From Flavobacteriales bacterium (lineage in GTDB: Bacteria > Bacteroidota > Bacteroidia > Flavobacteriales_E > Vicingaceae), in assembly GCA_020853105.1 (NCBI GenBank), contig JADYZM010000039.1:1-64000 (forward strand): a stretch of 64,000 nucleotides of DNA, given 5' to 3'. The notes under the pieces are model-generated. The model did not search any database, was not told where the DNA came from, and worked only from the letters and a program-made list of their open reading frames with translations. Positions 1-8,977 of this stretch are shown piece by piece. The stretch's first letter is position 1; every line of letters starts with the position of its first letter. Made by a program: the position numbers and the translations under genes.

Positions 1-1577
1 GTGATTGTGCCTCCTGACCAGTTTGCTGTTACTCCTGCCGGTAATCCTGTGGGTGCTCCTATTCCAGTTGCTCCTGTTGTGGTGTGAGTTATCGGGGTTA
101 TCGCTGTGTTTACACATACTGTCGGATTTGAACTTGGGGCTGAGGCTGTATTACTATTAATAATTGTAATAGTTCCAGTACCCGTTGCTCCACAAGGCAT
201 TGTGCCGACTAAATACGTTATTGTGTGTGTTCCAACAGGAGCTGTTGCAATATTTACTGCTCCTGTAGTTGTATTTAAAGATGCTCCTAAAGTTGCTGAA
301 GAATAAGTCCCACCAGCTGTTGCATTCAATGTAGGTGATGCTGTACCACCTAATGGTTTACAAGCAGTTGAATATGTCAAACTTGTAAAAGTGTATGGAT
401 TTGTAACCGTTATATTTTTTATAGCAGATCCAGAACAACCCGCAGTATTATTCCATGAATATTGGAAAGAATATGTTCCTGGACCGGCAACAGCTGGATC
501 AAAATACATTAAACCAGCATCATTTGCCCCTACCGAAGCACCAGGGGCACTAGTTGACCAAGCTGCGGTTCCAGCTGGGCTGAATGGTCCATAACGAGTA
601 CATCCGGCTCCATCTGCAGTTGTTCCTGAGGCATAGATTGTTCCTGTACCACCATCATAAACAAAATAATCTACGCTTGTTTCCTGACAAATTTCATAAT
701 AATATTGTGTAGAAGGACTCATATATTCACCATAAAGTGTTAGAATAATACCATCGTTTAAACTCCAATTTCCTAGTAAAGTTCCTGAGCCCAAAGCACC
801 AGAACCTCCACTATAAACTGTCACATAATCATTTGGGTCATTTGTTGGGGTAAATTGAAAATGCAAAGAGGGAGTAATATATCCGCCGGCAGTATTCGAA
901 TCATTTGCTACCAAATAAATCCAGTCGTCTTCGCAAGTCATTGTTGAAGGAAAAGGGTTAATTATGTTGTATGGGGCTGCATTTTGTTCTGCATGAAAAT
1001 CAATAGTTCCACAGCTTGGAGGAAAAACAATATCACAATTCGTAGAACCAGAACCAGATGTTTGTTCAAAAGAAATTTGACCAGGTACATTTGAATAGTT
1101 GGTTAATAACATAATATAAACTTGACCGGTTGTAGCTCCAGTTAATGTAGCAGTTTCGGTTGGCGCCGGATCATAACTACAATCTATAATCTCACCTGAG
1201 CAGTTGTGGTCACCGCTACAACCACCAGGATTGCCTAAATCACCACATTGACCCATTGCGGTAGCCAAATTTGCAAATGGACCATATAAAATAAAGTCCA
1301 CATCAATACCATTTCCTGAATTATCAACCTGAGAAATAGAAATTTCGATATCTCCAGGATTATCTATTTCCATATAGTACCAGGCAGGATTTGGTTGAGT
1401 AGATAGACATCCGTAATCATTACCGCCACCTGTTGATGTTCCTGTACTGTTTGGGAAAGTATAACTATTGATTGTACAAAAGGGGTCAGCAGCAGTACAG
1501 GTTGCGCCTTGACCATTAACTTTTATGGTAAAAATTATGAAGCAAAAAGCTAATACGAAACTGAAAAAATTTCTCAT
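1..1577 (-). CDS. Giant secreted adhesin-like protein, N-terminal part (cut by window edge)
   Basis: This is an open frame on the minus strand starting at the ATG at 1577 and running off the left edge, so 525 codons are visible. It is absent from the ORF track because it has no stop in the window. It begins with a hydrophobic signal peptide ending near VNGQGA. A Cys-, Gly-, Ser- and Thr-rich ectodomain follows, with a CUB-like stretch around residues 190-310 and then Ig/PKD-like repeats (for example PTVCVNTAITPI, GLPAGVTANWSGGTI). This composition is typical of large T9SS-exported adhesins of Bacteroidota, whose sorting signal would lie in the missing C-terminus. Its start is 32 bp after the stop of the small exported protein upstream, so the two are probably co-transcribed. 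The exact ligand or role cannot be told. Confidence 0.8.
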   Translation of the reverse strand, partial: MRNFFSFVLAFCFIIFTIKVNGQGATCTAADPFCTINSYTFPNSTGTSTGGGNDYGCLSTQPNPAWYYMEIDNPGDIEISISQVDNSGNGIDVDFILYGPFANLATAMGQCGDLGNPGGCSGDHNCSGEIIDCSYDPAPTETATLTGATTGQVYIMLLTNYSNVPGQISFEQTSGSGSTNCDIVFPPSCGTIDFHAEQNAAPYNIINPFPSTMTCEDDWIYLVANDSNTAGGYITPSLHFQFTPTNDPNDYVTVYSGGSGALGSGTLLGNWSLNDGIILTLYGEYMSPSTQYYYEICQETSVDYFVYDGGTGTIYASGTTADGAGCTRYGPFSPAGTAAWSTSAPGASVGANDAGLMYFDPAVAGPGTYSFQYSWNNTAGCSGSAIKNITVTNPYTFTSLTYSTACKPLGGTASPTLNATAGGTYSSATLGASLNTTTGAVNIATAPVGTHTITYLVGTMPCGATGTGTITIINSNTASAPSSNPTVCVNTAITPITHTTTGATGIGAPTGLPAGVTANWSGGTI

Positions 1578-1609
1578 ACACTAAAAAATATGAAGTTGAT
1601 GTTAAATTA

Positions 1610-2176
1610 TTATTTATTGATTGTTGACCAATATTCAGGTTTAAACAAACTAAGATTGGCTTTTGACCAGTCTTTCATTGTTTTGATATATTGTTTTCTA
1701 GTTTGAAGATTGATATATTTCGGAAAGCCGGTTGGTATTTCACCGTTAACAGTCATAGCTTTGATGGTTTTGTCAAAATCTAAATAGTGACTTTCAGGTT
1801 TAAACAACTCCGGATGTTCCGCCCCCCATTTCTTCATCACAGCAATATACTCTTTTTTAGTCTGTCCGATTTTATGTTTTGGAAATCCATTAGGAATTTC
1901 GCCGGAAACTGACCGATTTATAATTACTTTATCAAAATTGAGGTATTGTCCTTCACCAATCAACTGATTGCTATGAATACCTGGTTTTCCATGAACCACA
2001 TTTTTAGTTCCGGTTTTTGAAGATGGAGCTGTAGTTGCTGTCCACTTTGGAGATGATTTCTCGATTGGTTTTGTAACTGGCTTTAACTCTGTTTTTTGAG
2101 AATTTTGAGCATTTGCAACAGTTGAACATAAAAAGGCAAATCCTATTAATAGGTTGAAAGATGTATTTTTTCTCAT
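1610..2176 (-). CDS. Small exported protein with two tandem ~52-residue modules, unknown function
   Basis: A 188-residue protein with a signal peptide (cleavage probably after VANA) and a Lys/Pro/Thr-rich linker of about 50 residues. Two copies of one module follow, at about residues 77-130 and 131-183. Each copy reads YLxFDK, then GEIPxGFPK, then QTxKxYIxxMKxW, and ends LFKPE. I do not recognise the module. It sits first in an apparent two-gene operon with the giant adhesin-like protein downstream, so a role in that protein's display or in binding at the surface is possible but unproven. A TAnnTTTG box lies 16 bp upstream of the ATG. Confidence 0.85.
   Translation of the reverse strand: MRKNTSFNLLIGFAFLCSTVANAQNSQKTELKPVTKPIEKSSPKWTATTAPSSKTGTKNVVHGKPGIHSNQLIGEGQYLNFDKVIINRSVSGEIPNGFPKHKIGQTKKEYIAVMKKWGAEHPELFKPESHYLDFDKTIKAMTVNGEIPTGFPKYINLQTRKQYIKTMKDWSKANLSLFKPEYWSTINK
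1630..1947 (-). repeat. Two direct protein-level repeats within the small exported protein
   Basis: Two adjacent segments of about 52 codons encode near-parallel sequences: GEIPNGFPK against GEIPTGFPK, QTKKEYIAVMKKW against QTRKQYIKTMKDW, and LFKPES against LFKPEY. The repeat is clear in protein and diverged in DNA, so the duplication is old. Boundaries are approximate. Confidence 0.8.
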
Positions 2177-2191
2177 GATTTAAAAATTAAT

Positions 2192-2199
2192 CAAATGTA
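2192..2199 (-). promoter_or_regulatory. Minus-7 box TACATTTG
   Basis: Matches the Bacteroidota sigma-A consensus TAnnTTTG and lies just upstream of the ATG at 2176. No convincing minus-33 TTG is visible at the expected distance. Confidence 0.45.
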
Positions 2200-2337
2200 T
2201 TATTTTTTTACTAATTAGCTTTGTCGAAATAAAAATGGACTATATCCTATCCAACTTTCCCTTTGACGAAAAAACTTCAAGAAAAGTTGCATAAAAATAA
2301 AACAAATTACTTAAATATTAATAAAATATTAACAGAA

Positions 2338-4332
2338 TTATTTTTTTTGACTACAGTCAATTATTTGTGATTGTCTTCCAGTAGATTGGTATAATTTATT
2401 TAGGTGTTGGCATAAAACATTGTCCGATTTATCCAAATAATACGCTTTTTCAAAATATTCAATTGATTTTGTATAATTATCAGTTGCATCAATAGAATAC
2501 AAGTTTGCTAAACCGACAAAAACATTTTTAGGTTTTTGAGTGTAATCTGCTATTCTTTTTAAATCATCAATACCTCTTTCAACTATTTTATTCTTTATTA
2601 CAATTGAATTTAGCAAGTCGTATATTTTTACATAATCCGGATCAATTTCAATGGTTCTGATACAGTAGAAATATGCACTATCGATATTGTTAAGTTGTGA
2701 GTATGAGAAAGCGATGTTGTAGTGAGCCTCTAAATAAACAGGGTTATAAACAATTGCCTTTTTGCAATAGGTGATAGCTAAATTATAATCTCTAACATAA
2801 TTTACATAAACCGACCCAAGATTATTCCAGCTAGATGAGTATGTTGAGTCAATACGTGTTGCTTCTTTAAAATGATAGATCAGACGGTTAATGTCTTTTT
2901 GAATGTTTGGAGATGAAGGGTTATTCTTTATTTCAGTAATTACCATTGGATATAGTGTGTTTGCAATTAATGCATGTGTTTTTGCAGATTCTTGAGTATG
3001 TTCAATGTCTGTGGTATAAAGAGTCATATAGTCGTGCCAATCGTAGTTTCTAGCAATTGTTCTTCCTGAATAAAGAACTAAAATTACAAGAACTGTAATC
3101 AAGAAGTTACCAGATAATTTTGAGTTTGCATTTGCCAATGCAATATCAATTTTAAAAAGCTTAAATAAAATTACAGCAAACACAATACAAAACCCTAAAG
3201 AAAAAGCATAAGAAAAGCGGTCAGCAACAATACCAACTATTGGGAAAAAGACATTTATAACACCTAGCATTATACCAAACCACAATACAATGCCTATTCC
3301 AATTGCATCACGTTTATATAATTTGAACATCCCATATATGCCCATTGGAATAAAAAATAAAATTGCTGCCCAAACTCTCCAATAGGATAAATCAGCCATT
3401 GGAATTTGATTATACCCGTAATAGCAGGACATTTTAATCGGATAAAAGAGCATTTCCAGATAAAACCAAGAGCAATACAGCCCAACTAATATTCTATCTT
3501 TAAAAGTACCTTGAAAAAACAAGGGATTTTCAAAAAACATGAAAGTTCGAGTAGCTTTTCCGGATAATAACCCTCGCTTAATTAAAATTGAAGCAATAAA
3601 AATAACAACCAAAGACAAAAGAACAATTCCAATTTTTTTATAATTGGCTCTTAAATAATATAAGACAGCAGGTGCTACACCTATTATCATAATTGCATTA
3701 CGTTTAGAATATAATGCAAAAAAAACAGCTAATGCACCAAATAATAGATATTTATATTGGTTTGTTTCTGAAAAACGTATGTACCATATTAAAGCTAGGA
3801 TAATTCCTAAAAACACAAACAATTCGTCTCTACTTTTTATATTTGAAACAGCTTCGGTATGAATGGGATGAACAAAAAACAACAAAGTAACGATAAGAGG
3901 CAGTATTAAGCTATTATTTTTAAATAATAAACACAGAAATTTATAAAGAAAAATACATGATACGATATACACAAAGAGATTTATAAAATGACTCACATTG
4001 GCTTGAGTCAATTTGTCTTTTCTTTGTTTTTCTTTAATGGTCTGGCTTGATGGTAATTTTCCGAAAAATTGTTTTTCTATAGCAAAAGATAAAGTAACCA
4101 TTGGTCGGTATTCGTATTCTTGCTTACTGTCTTTTGCATATCTTGATGTGAAAATTTCGGGTATGGCTTTTAGCCCTTTTTCCACAATTTTGTTACCTTC
4201 TACAACGATGTTGTCGTCCAAAGCATATTCGTTATTTAAACTATTACCATAAATAATAAACGACAATAAAACGATGAAGAAATAAATCTTTTTTGGCGTG
4301 AAATTTTTCAAGTCTAGTGTCATTTTATTCAT
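2338..4332 (-). CDS. TMTC-like multi-pass membrane protein with C-terminal TPR repeats
   Basis: A 664-residue protein. The first 430 residues or so hold about ten hydrophobic segments. The first periplasmic loop carries an acidic pair (YALDDN), and a later loop carries FVHPIHTEAVSNIKSRDEL. Both features resemble the GT-C fold TMTC/PMT-type proteins that use lipid-linked sugars. The C-terminal 200 residues are TPR repeats (for example SSWNNLGSVYVNY, YLEAHYNIAFSYSQL). Known eukaryotic TMTC proteins are O-mannosyltransferases; bacterial relatives are mostly uncharacterised, so transferase activity is inference. An alternative start three codons in (MTLDLK) is equally likely. The gene is divergent from the sulfotransferase and near a glycan-modification block. 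Confidence 0.75.
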   Translation of the reverse strand: MNKMTLDLKNFTPKKIYFFIVLLSFIIYGNSLNNEYALDDNIVVEGNKIVEKGLKAIPEIFTSRYAKDSKQEYEYRPMVTLSFAIEKQFFGKLPSSQTIKEKQRKDKLTQANVSHFINLFVYIVSCIFLYKFLCLLFKNNSLILPLIVTLLFFVHPIHTEAVSNIKSRDELFVFLGIILALIWYIRFSETNQYKYLLFGALAVFFALYSKRNAIMIIGVAPAVLYYLRANYKKIGIVLLSLVVIFIASILIKRGLLSGKATRTFMFFENPLFFQGTFKDRILVGLYCSWFYLEMLFYPIKMSCYYGYNQIPMADLSYWRVWAAILFFIPMGIYGMFKLYKRDAIGIGIVLWFGIMLGVINVFFPIVGIVADRFSYAFSLGFCIVFAVILFKLFKIDIALANANSKLSGNFLITVLVILVLYSGRTIARNYDWHDYMTLYTTDIEHTQESAKTHALIANTLYPMVITEIKNNPSSPNIQKDINRLIYHFKEATRIDSTYSSSWNNLGSVYVNYVRDYNLAITYCKKAIVYNPVYLEAHYNIAFSYSQLNNIDSAYFYCIRTIEIDPDYVKIYDLLNSIVIKNKIVERGIDDLKRIADYTQKPKNVFVGLANLYSIDATDNYTKSIEYFEKAYYLDKSDNVLCQHLNKLYQSTGRQSQIIDCSQKK

Positions 4333-4344
4333 TGGAATTCAAAT

Positions 4345-4352
4345 CAAAAATA
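4345..4352 (-). promoter_or_regulatory. Minus-7 box TATTTTTG
   Basis: A TAnnTTTG match 12 bp upstream of the ATG of the TMTC-like gene. No clear minus-33 element was found. Confidence 0.4.
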
Positions 4353-4449
4353 GGCTATTTTTCTTTTCCTAATTATGAAATGAAATTATTCCTTTGTTTT
4401 ATTTTTTTAAAAATTATTTATATTCGTGTTTGAAAATTAAAAATACCAC

Positions 4450-5568
4450 ATGCTTCATAACAAAAGTATAGAAGAAATTGAAAAACTACCCCTATTTTTT
4501 ATTGTGGGATACCCTCGCTCGGGAACTACTCTTTTGCAGCAAATTCTAGATTCAAATCCAGAGGTAATTATTCCGTTAGAAGCTCGATTTATTACTCTTT
4601 TAAAAGTAAAATATTTTAAGAAAAAAAAATGGGAAGAAAAAGATTTATTAGAATTTATTGATGACCTTTATTTAGTTGACAAACAATTTACGCTTTATTG
4701 GAAAGTGGAGAAACAAATTCTTACCTCACAAATCTTATCCATACCAAATGAAAAAATTTCTTTTACCCTATTGTGCAAATTAGTATATCTGAATTATAAA
4801 GGTCCGTATAAAAAGGATGTAATAAAATTTATTGGCGATAAAAATCCACTCAATTCTATTTTAATTCATGAGTTGATAGAGATGTTTCCAGACACCAAGT
4901 TTATTCATTTGATTAGGGATTACCGAGCTAATATCTTATCTAAAAAAAAGTGGTTTATCAGGTCTAACATATTTGAATTATCAATAACCTGGTTAAAGTA
5001 TAACATTATTATAGAAGAAAATAGTAAAAAGTATCCGAATAATTTTTTGCTTCTCAAATATGAAAATTTAGTTGAAAACCCTGAAAAATATGTAAAAGAA
5101 GTTACCGACTTTTTGGGGATAGAATTTTCGAAAAAAATGTTAGATACACATAATGTATTAAATCAGTCTATAAAATCAAATACTGATGAGTTTTTAGAAG
5201 AAAAAAAATTGACTGAATCATTACATTATAATCTATTAAATCCTATCAATACATCTCGTGTCGAGAGCTGGAAAAACGAATTGAGTGAAAGGGAAATCCG
5301 CATTGCAGATTACGTTGCAGGCAATTACGCAACAAAGCATGGATATGTTCCTAAATTCAAAACAAGTTCATTAGAATTCTATTTGAAAAGTAAATTTTTA
5401 CTCGTTTATGTGAGTATTATAATTAGACTGGTTCAGATGTATTATAAATCTCCTTTTTGGATGAGAGCTTTAACAAGAAATATCTCTTTGTTTTTATATC
5501 GAACTTTTGGCTATTCGAATACACTTAATCCTGAAATTCGAGAGACGGTTCGAAAGGATATCAAGTAA
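4450..5568 (+). CDS. Sulfotransferase family protein (PAPS-dependent)
   Basis: A 372-residue protein with the 5'-phosphosulfate-binding loop YPRSGTTLLQQ at residues 21-31 and the 3'-phosphate region FIHLIRDYRANILS near residues 151-164. Both are hallmarks of the Sulfotransfer_3 group, which transfers sulfate from PAPS to hydroxyl or amino groups. YENLVENPEKYVKEVTDFLGI is also typical of the family. There is no signal peptide; a hydrophobic C-terminal stretch (residues ~310-330) may touch the membrane. The neighbours handle glycans and acyl groups, so the acceptor may be a surface sugar or lipid, but this is inferred. The 3' end overlaps the convergent acetyltransferase gene by 8 bp. Confidence 0.85.
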   Translation: MLHNKSIEEIEKLPLFFIVGYPRSGTTLLQQILDSNPEVIIPLEARFITLLKVKYFKKKKWEEKDLLEFIDDLYLVDKQFTLYWKVEKQILTSQILSIPNEKISFTLLCKLVYLNYKGPYKKDVIKFIGDKNPLNSILIHELIEMFPDTKFIHLIRDYRANILSKKKWFIRSNIFELSITWLKYNIIIEENSKKYPNNFLLLKYENLVENPEKYVKEVTDFLGIEFSKKMLDTHNVLNQSIKSNTDEFLEEKKLTESLHYNLLNPINTSRVESWKNELSEREIRIADYVAGNYATKHGYVPKFKTSSLEFYLKSKFLLVYVSIIIRLVQMYYKSPFWMRALTRNISLFLYRTFGYSNTLNPEIRETVRKDIK

Positions 5569-6250
5569 TGGTTCTTTTGTTAATTTTTAATACCTTTTCC
5601 ACCAAATCTTTTTGAAATTCTGGCAGAAATGGGAAAATTCTTTTCAGTTCTTCATCTGGTGTATCATCAAAACTAAAGTTAGAAAGATTCAATAGGCTAA
5701 AATCTCCGGTTTCATTGCCAATAATTTTTCTATATCCTTCCGACTTTTTCAAGTATTTATCTTTTGATAGAGTGAGATAGAAAAAATCTGAGTCTTCAGA
5801 TGTAACTTCATAACCAAGCAACTTGTTAAAATTTAACGCTTTAGTGTTTGATTTAATTACTTTAATTTGGTTTGAGATGAAATCATTGATTAAAAAAGAA
5901 AAGTCAAGCGTAATTATCGAAACCATTACAGGAAGAAGAGTTCCCAAATATTTCTCTTCCCAAATAAAAAACCCGCCTTCTGATGTCTTGGATTTATTAT
6001 CAATATCTTTTCCATTGATTAATCCGATTTTACTTCCCTGAAAATGAATTACAAAATAGAAACTTGTTTTTTCTCCTTTATAAATTGCGTTATTTAATTT
6101 TTCAAACCATATTTTTTGTTGTTCAGGAGTAATAATTTCTTTGTAATTCATTGTGTTTCTGATGTTTTCAGAATTTCTTTTTACACGAACTAATTCAATA
6201 TCATCTTCTTTCAAAGAAATCAATTGAATGCCGTACTTAGAAATTATCAT
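5561..6250 (-). CDS. GNAT-family N-acyltransferase
   Basis: A 229-residue protein whose first 165 residues fit the Acetyltransf_3/PseH-like GNAT fold. It opens with IQLISLKEDDIELVRVKRNSE, followed by ITPEQQKIWFEKL and later KVIKSNTKALNFNKLLGYEV, which corresponds to the usual end of the acetyl-CoA-binding core. The C-terminal 65 residues are an extra segment that I cannot assign. Members of this group often acylate amino sugars made for surface glycans. The gene is last in a run with the GT2, SDR, KASIII and ACP genes (9 bp after the GT2 gene), so it may transfer the acyl group built there. Donor (CoA or ACP) and acceptor are unknown. Confidence 0.75.
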   Translation of the reverse strand: MIISKYGIQLISLKEDDIELVRVKRNSENIRNTMNYKEIITPEQQKIWFEKLNNAIYKGEKTSFYFVIHFQGSKIGLINGKDIDNKSKTSEGGFFIWEEKYLGTLLPVMVSIITLDFSFLINDFISNQIKVIKSNTKALNFNKLLGYEVTSEDSDFFYLTLSKDKYLKKSEGYRKIIGNETGDFSLLNLSNFSFDDTPDEELKRIFPFLPEFQKDLVEKVLKINKRTIT

Positions 6251-6259
6251 CAGTTGAAA

Positions 6260-7168
6260 TTATTTTAATACTTTTTGGATAGAATAAGTAGGTTTTTTGT
6301 TTTGTATTTGATACAATTTATACAAATATTGCCCGATAATTCCAAGGCATAATAATATTAAGCTGGTACTAAATAATATACTAACTATAAGTGAAGTATA
6401 TCCAAGTGGAACGTTATGAATAAGTTTTTTATAAATAAACCTCAACCAAAAAATAAAAGTAATTAATGAAGAAATTAGTCCTCCATAGGTCATAATTCTC
6501 AATGGAAGGGCAGAATAATTAATCAAAATATCAAAATAGAGGTAAATTAATTTCTTATAGGAATAACCTGATTTTCCTGATTTTCTAATTTCATGGTTTA
6601 CTGCAATTGTTTCAATATTATTGGTGTACCAAGTAAAAATAGTATCAAGAAATAAAAAATTACCGTGATGGTTTTTAGTAATTTCATCACAAATAGATTT
6701 TTTAATTAACCTGAAAGATGAACCACCTTTGGGTTGATCGGAAGTAAGTTTTATATAGGTAGTTCCTACATTTCGAATTGCAGAATGTTGTTTAACGTTA
6801 GGAATTCCATAAATAATATCCGCTTGAGTTTGAGTATAGCAATCAATCAGTTTTGCAATTTCTTCGGGAGGAAACTGTAAATCGTCGTCAATAGTTATGA
6901 TTAAATTACCTGATGAATGCGTAATTCCACATAATGTGGCGTTGTGTTGTCCATAATTTTTATTGAGTTTAATACCCCTGAGGTTAAAACTGCATTTTTT
7001 CTTTACCTCTTCGATGGTTTTCCAACTATTATCAGAGCTTCCATCATCAACCAAAATCAATTCAAAAGATTCGTTTCTAGTGTTAAAAAAATTTGCCAAA
7101 CGAGAAGTTAAGCCAACAATTGTTGATGAAGAGTTATAAACCGGTATGATAACTGAATAATTAATCAT
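6260..7168 (-). CDS. Family 2 glycosyltransferase with C-terminal membrane anchors
   Basis: A 302-residue protein with a GT-A domain: YSVIIPVYNSSSTI at the N-terminus, ILVDDGSSDNSW at 38-49, NYGQHNATLCG, and the metal-binding triplet in ITIDDDLQFP (94-96). Two strong transmembrane segments follow at about 225-250 and 262-288. This is the architecture of polyprenyl-phosphate sugar transferases such as ArnC/GtrB/DPM1-like enzymes, which load a sugar onto undecaprenyl phosphate at the inner membrane. The substrate cannot be read from the sequence. The start is 7 bp downstream of the SDR stop, in the same operon. Confidence 0.85.
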   Translation of the reverse strand: MINYSVIIPVYNSSSTIVGLTSRLANFFNTRNESFELILVDDGSSDNSWKTIEEVKKKCSFNLRGIKLNKNYGQHNATLCGITHSSGNLIITIDDDLQFPPEEIAKLIDCYTQTQADIIYGIPNVKQHSAIRNVGTTYIKLTSDQPKGGSSFRLIKKSICDEITKNHHGNFLFLDTIFTWYTNNIETIAVNHEIRKSGKSGYSYKKLIYLYFDILINYSALPLRIMTYGGLISSLITFIFWLRFIYKKLIHNVPLGYTSLIVSILFSTSLILLCLGIIGQYLYKLYQIQNKKPTYSIQKVLK

Positions 7169-7175
7169 AAATCTG

Positions 7176-7922
7176 TTAAGCTCCCGCCGTTAGTCCACCA
7201 TCAATTATAATATTTGTGCCTGTAATCCATTTTGATGCGTCAGAAAGAAGAAATACTGCCAAATTTGCAACATCGGTAGTTTCTCCAAACCCTAAAGGAT
7301 AGGATTTTTCGTGTTCATCCATGGCTTCTTTTGAAATTGTTTCCTCTGCTCCGTCTAGTAGGGGCGTTTTAACCATACCAGGATTTATGGTATTTGCTCT
7401 AATTTTTTGATGCGAAAATTCCAAAGCAATTGTTTTACAATATGTGTCTAAAGCGGCTTTGGCTCCGGCATATAACGTTCCTCCTTTAAAAGGAAATTTG
7501 CTAGCTAATGAAGAAATAAAAACGATAGAGGAATTTGGAATTATTTTTTTGTTTTTAAACAATTTATCTAATAGAAAAACAGGGATTGTGTAATTGATAT
7601 CGAATACAGAATCATAGTTTTTCTTATCAATATATTTTATAGGTATGTGTTTGGTTATTCCTGCAGAATAGACAATTCCATTGATTTTTGGACAATTGTT
7701 TATCACATCTTCGAGTTGAGTATATAAATCGGCAACAATTATTTGATGTCCTTCTCCTTCAAGTTTTGCAAACACTTCATTAAGTTTATCTTTATTTCTA
7801 CCACAAACAACAACAACTCCGCCCAATTTGGAAATTGAAATTGCTGTTTGTGCACCAATTCCTGAAGAGGCTCCAGTAACCAAATATGTTTTGCCATTTA
7901 GGCTGAAAGGATTTGAATTCAT
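7176..7922 (-). CDS. Short-chain dehydrogenase/reductase (FabG-like)
   Basis: A 248-residue classical SDR with the NAD(P)-binding motif TGASSGIG at 16-23, NNAG-type motif YSAGIT near 85-90, and the catalytic set Ser137/138, Tyr151 and Lys155 in SSLASKFPFKGGTLYAGAKAA. The C-terminus INPGMVKTP and ITGTNIIIDGG are typical. Its start overlaps the end of the neighbouring KASIII gene by 4 bp, so the two are translationally linked. In this setting a 3-ketoacyl-ACP reductase role after KASIII condensation is the simplest reading. A sugar-directed dehydrogenase role cannot be excluded. Confidence 0.88.
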   Translation of the reverse strand: MNSNPFSLNGKTYLVTGASSGIGAQTAISISKLGGVVVVCGRNKDKLNEVFAKLEGEGHQIIVADLYTQLEDVINNCPKINGIVYSAGITKHIPIKYIDKKNYDSVFDINYTIPVFLLDKLFKNKKIIPNSSIVFISSLASKFPFKGGTLYAGAKAALDTYCKTIALEFSHQKIRANTINPGMVKTPLLDGAEETISKEAMDEHEKSYPLGFGETTDVANLAVFLLSDASKWITGTNIIIDGGLTAGA

Positions 7923-8977
7923 TCTACTTCAATTATTTCAGGACATACAATTTTATCAGTGGAAAAACTAACTACCCCCCAAGACAAACCTACACCAAAA
8001 CCGGCAATTAGAAACTTTACTTTTTCAGTAATTAGTTTATTTCTAAGCTCAGAAACTATAGTTAAAGGAATTGAGGCAGAGCTTGTGTTCCCATATTTTG
8101 CAAGCGTATAAGGAACTTTCTCCTTTTCAAATCCAATTTTTTTACGAATAGTTTCATTCATCAATAGATTGGCTTGATGCATAACAAAATAGTCATACGA
8201 GTTGTTATTTGAATTTGTTTTCTCAAAAAATTCTAGAATGGATTTTGGAACTTCATCTATGGAGAAATTGAAAATTTCAAATCCGTTTAAAGCAGTATTT
8301 AATGGCGACCTAAAGATGCCGGGTAGAAATTCTATTTCGTCAAAAGATTCTTTATTTGCATGATTTCTCAAGCCTCCATGAGGTATTATTATTGAATCAA
8401 ATTTAGACCCATCGGTACCTAAATTATAGTTAAATTTTTCTGCATTTTCATCATATTCTATTGCTGTAACGGTAGCAGCATCTCCAAATAAAGGATAAGT
8501 TGTTTTGTCTTTATAATTACAAGAAACCAAAGAAATGTCACCGACCATCAACAATCCTTTTTTGAATCCGCCAGATGAAATCATACTATTTATAACCGAA
8601 AGTCCATATACATAACCGGAACAACCTAATCCAATATCAAGTGCAACAGCTGATTTTTCTAATCCCAATCTGTCTTGTAAAATACATGCGGTTGAGGGTA
8701 AAAAATAGTCTTTGGACTGAGATACAAAAATTAATATATCAATTTCTTTTTTATCCCATTTTAAATCAGATATAAGCACTTTAGCCGCTTCAAAACACAA
8801 ATCAGAAGTTGCAATATGTTTGGGAGCTCTTCTTTTCTTTTCAACTCCAATTGTTTTAATTAGCATCTTTCTTTCAGATTCAGAAAGGTGTTCGTAGTCC
8901 CAATTTGAGATTTCTTCTTTTGGGACTGCTGCAGCAATTCCTTTAATTGTAGTATGGAGTGTAGAAAAAAAAGCCAT
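7919..8977 (-). CDS. 3-oxoacyl-ACP synthase III-like ketosynthase (copy 1)
   Basis: A 352-residue thiolase-fold KASIII protein. The catalytic triad is visible: Cys119 (DIGLGCSGYVYG), His267 (FVMHQAN) and Asn297 (YGNTSSASIP). The family condenses an acyl-CoA starter with malonyl-ACP. It overlaps the ACP gene by one base (TAATG) and the SDR by four, so it belongs to a tight ACP-KASIII-SDR unit. It is clearly diverged from housekeeping FabH and from the second copy at 9225, which suggests a different substrate for each. Primary fatty-acid synthesis is unlikely given the glycan-type neighbours. Some related proteins act as acyltransferases instead of ketosynthases. Confidence 0.87.
   Translation of the reverse strand: MAFFSTLHTTIKGIAAAVPKEEISNWDYEHLSESERKMLIKTIGVEKKRRAPKHIATSDLCFEAAKVLISDLKWDKKEIDILIFVSQSKDYFLPSTACILQDRLGLEKSAVALDIGLGCSGYVYGLSVINSMISSGGFKKGLLMVGDISLVSCNYKDKTTYPLFGDAATVTAIEYDENAEKFNYNLGTDGSKFDSIIIPHGGLRNHANKESFDEIEFLPGIFRSPLNTALNGFEIFNFSIDEVPKSILEFFEKTNSNNNSYDYFVMHQANLLMNETIRKKIGFEKEKVPYTLAKYGNTSSASIPLTIVSELRNKLITEKVKFLIAGFGVGLSWGVVSFSTDKIVCPEIIEVE

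Noticed and set aside
106-594. Two plus-strand ORFs near the left edge
   Set aside because: They are shadows of the minus-strand giant adhesin-like gene, which has a clear signal peptide and domain pattern.
2305-2335. AT-only inverted repeat after the TMTC-like gene considered as a terminator
   Set aside because: The stem has no GC pairs and no T run follows on the minus strand, so it is probably chance in AT-rich DNA.
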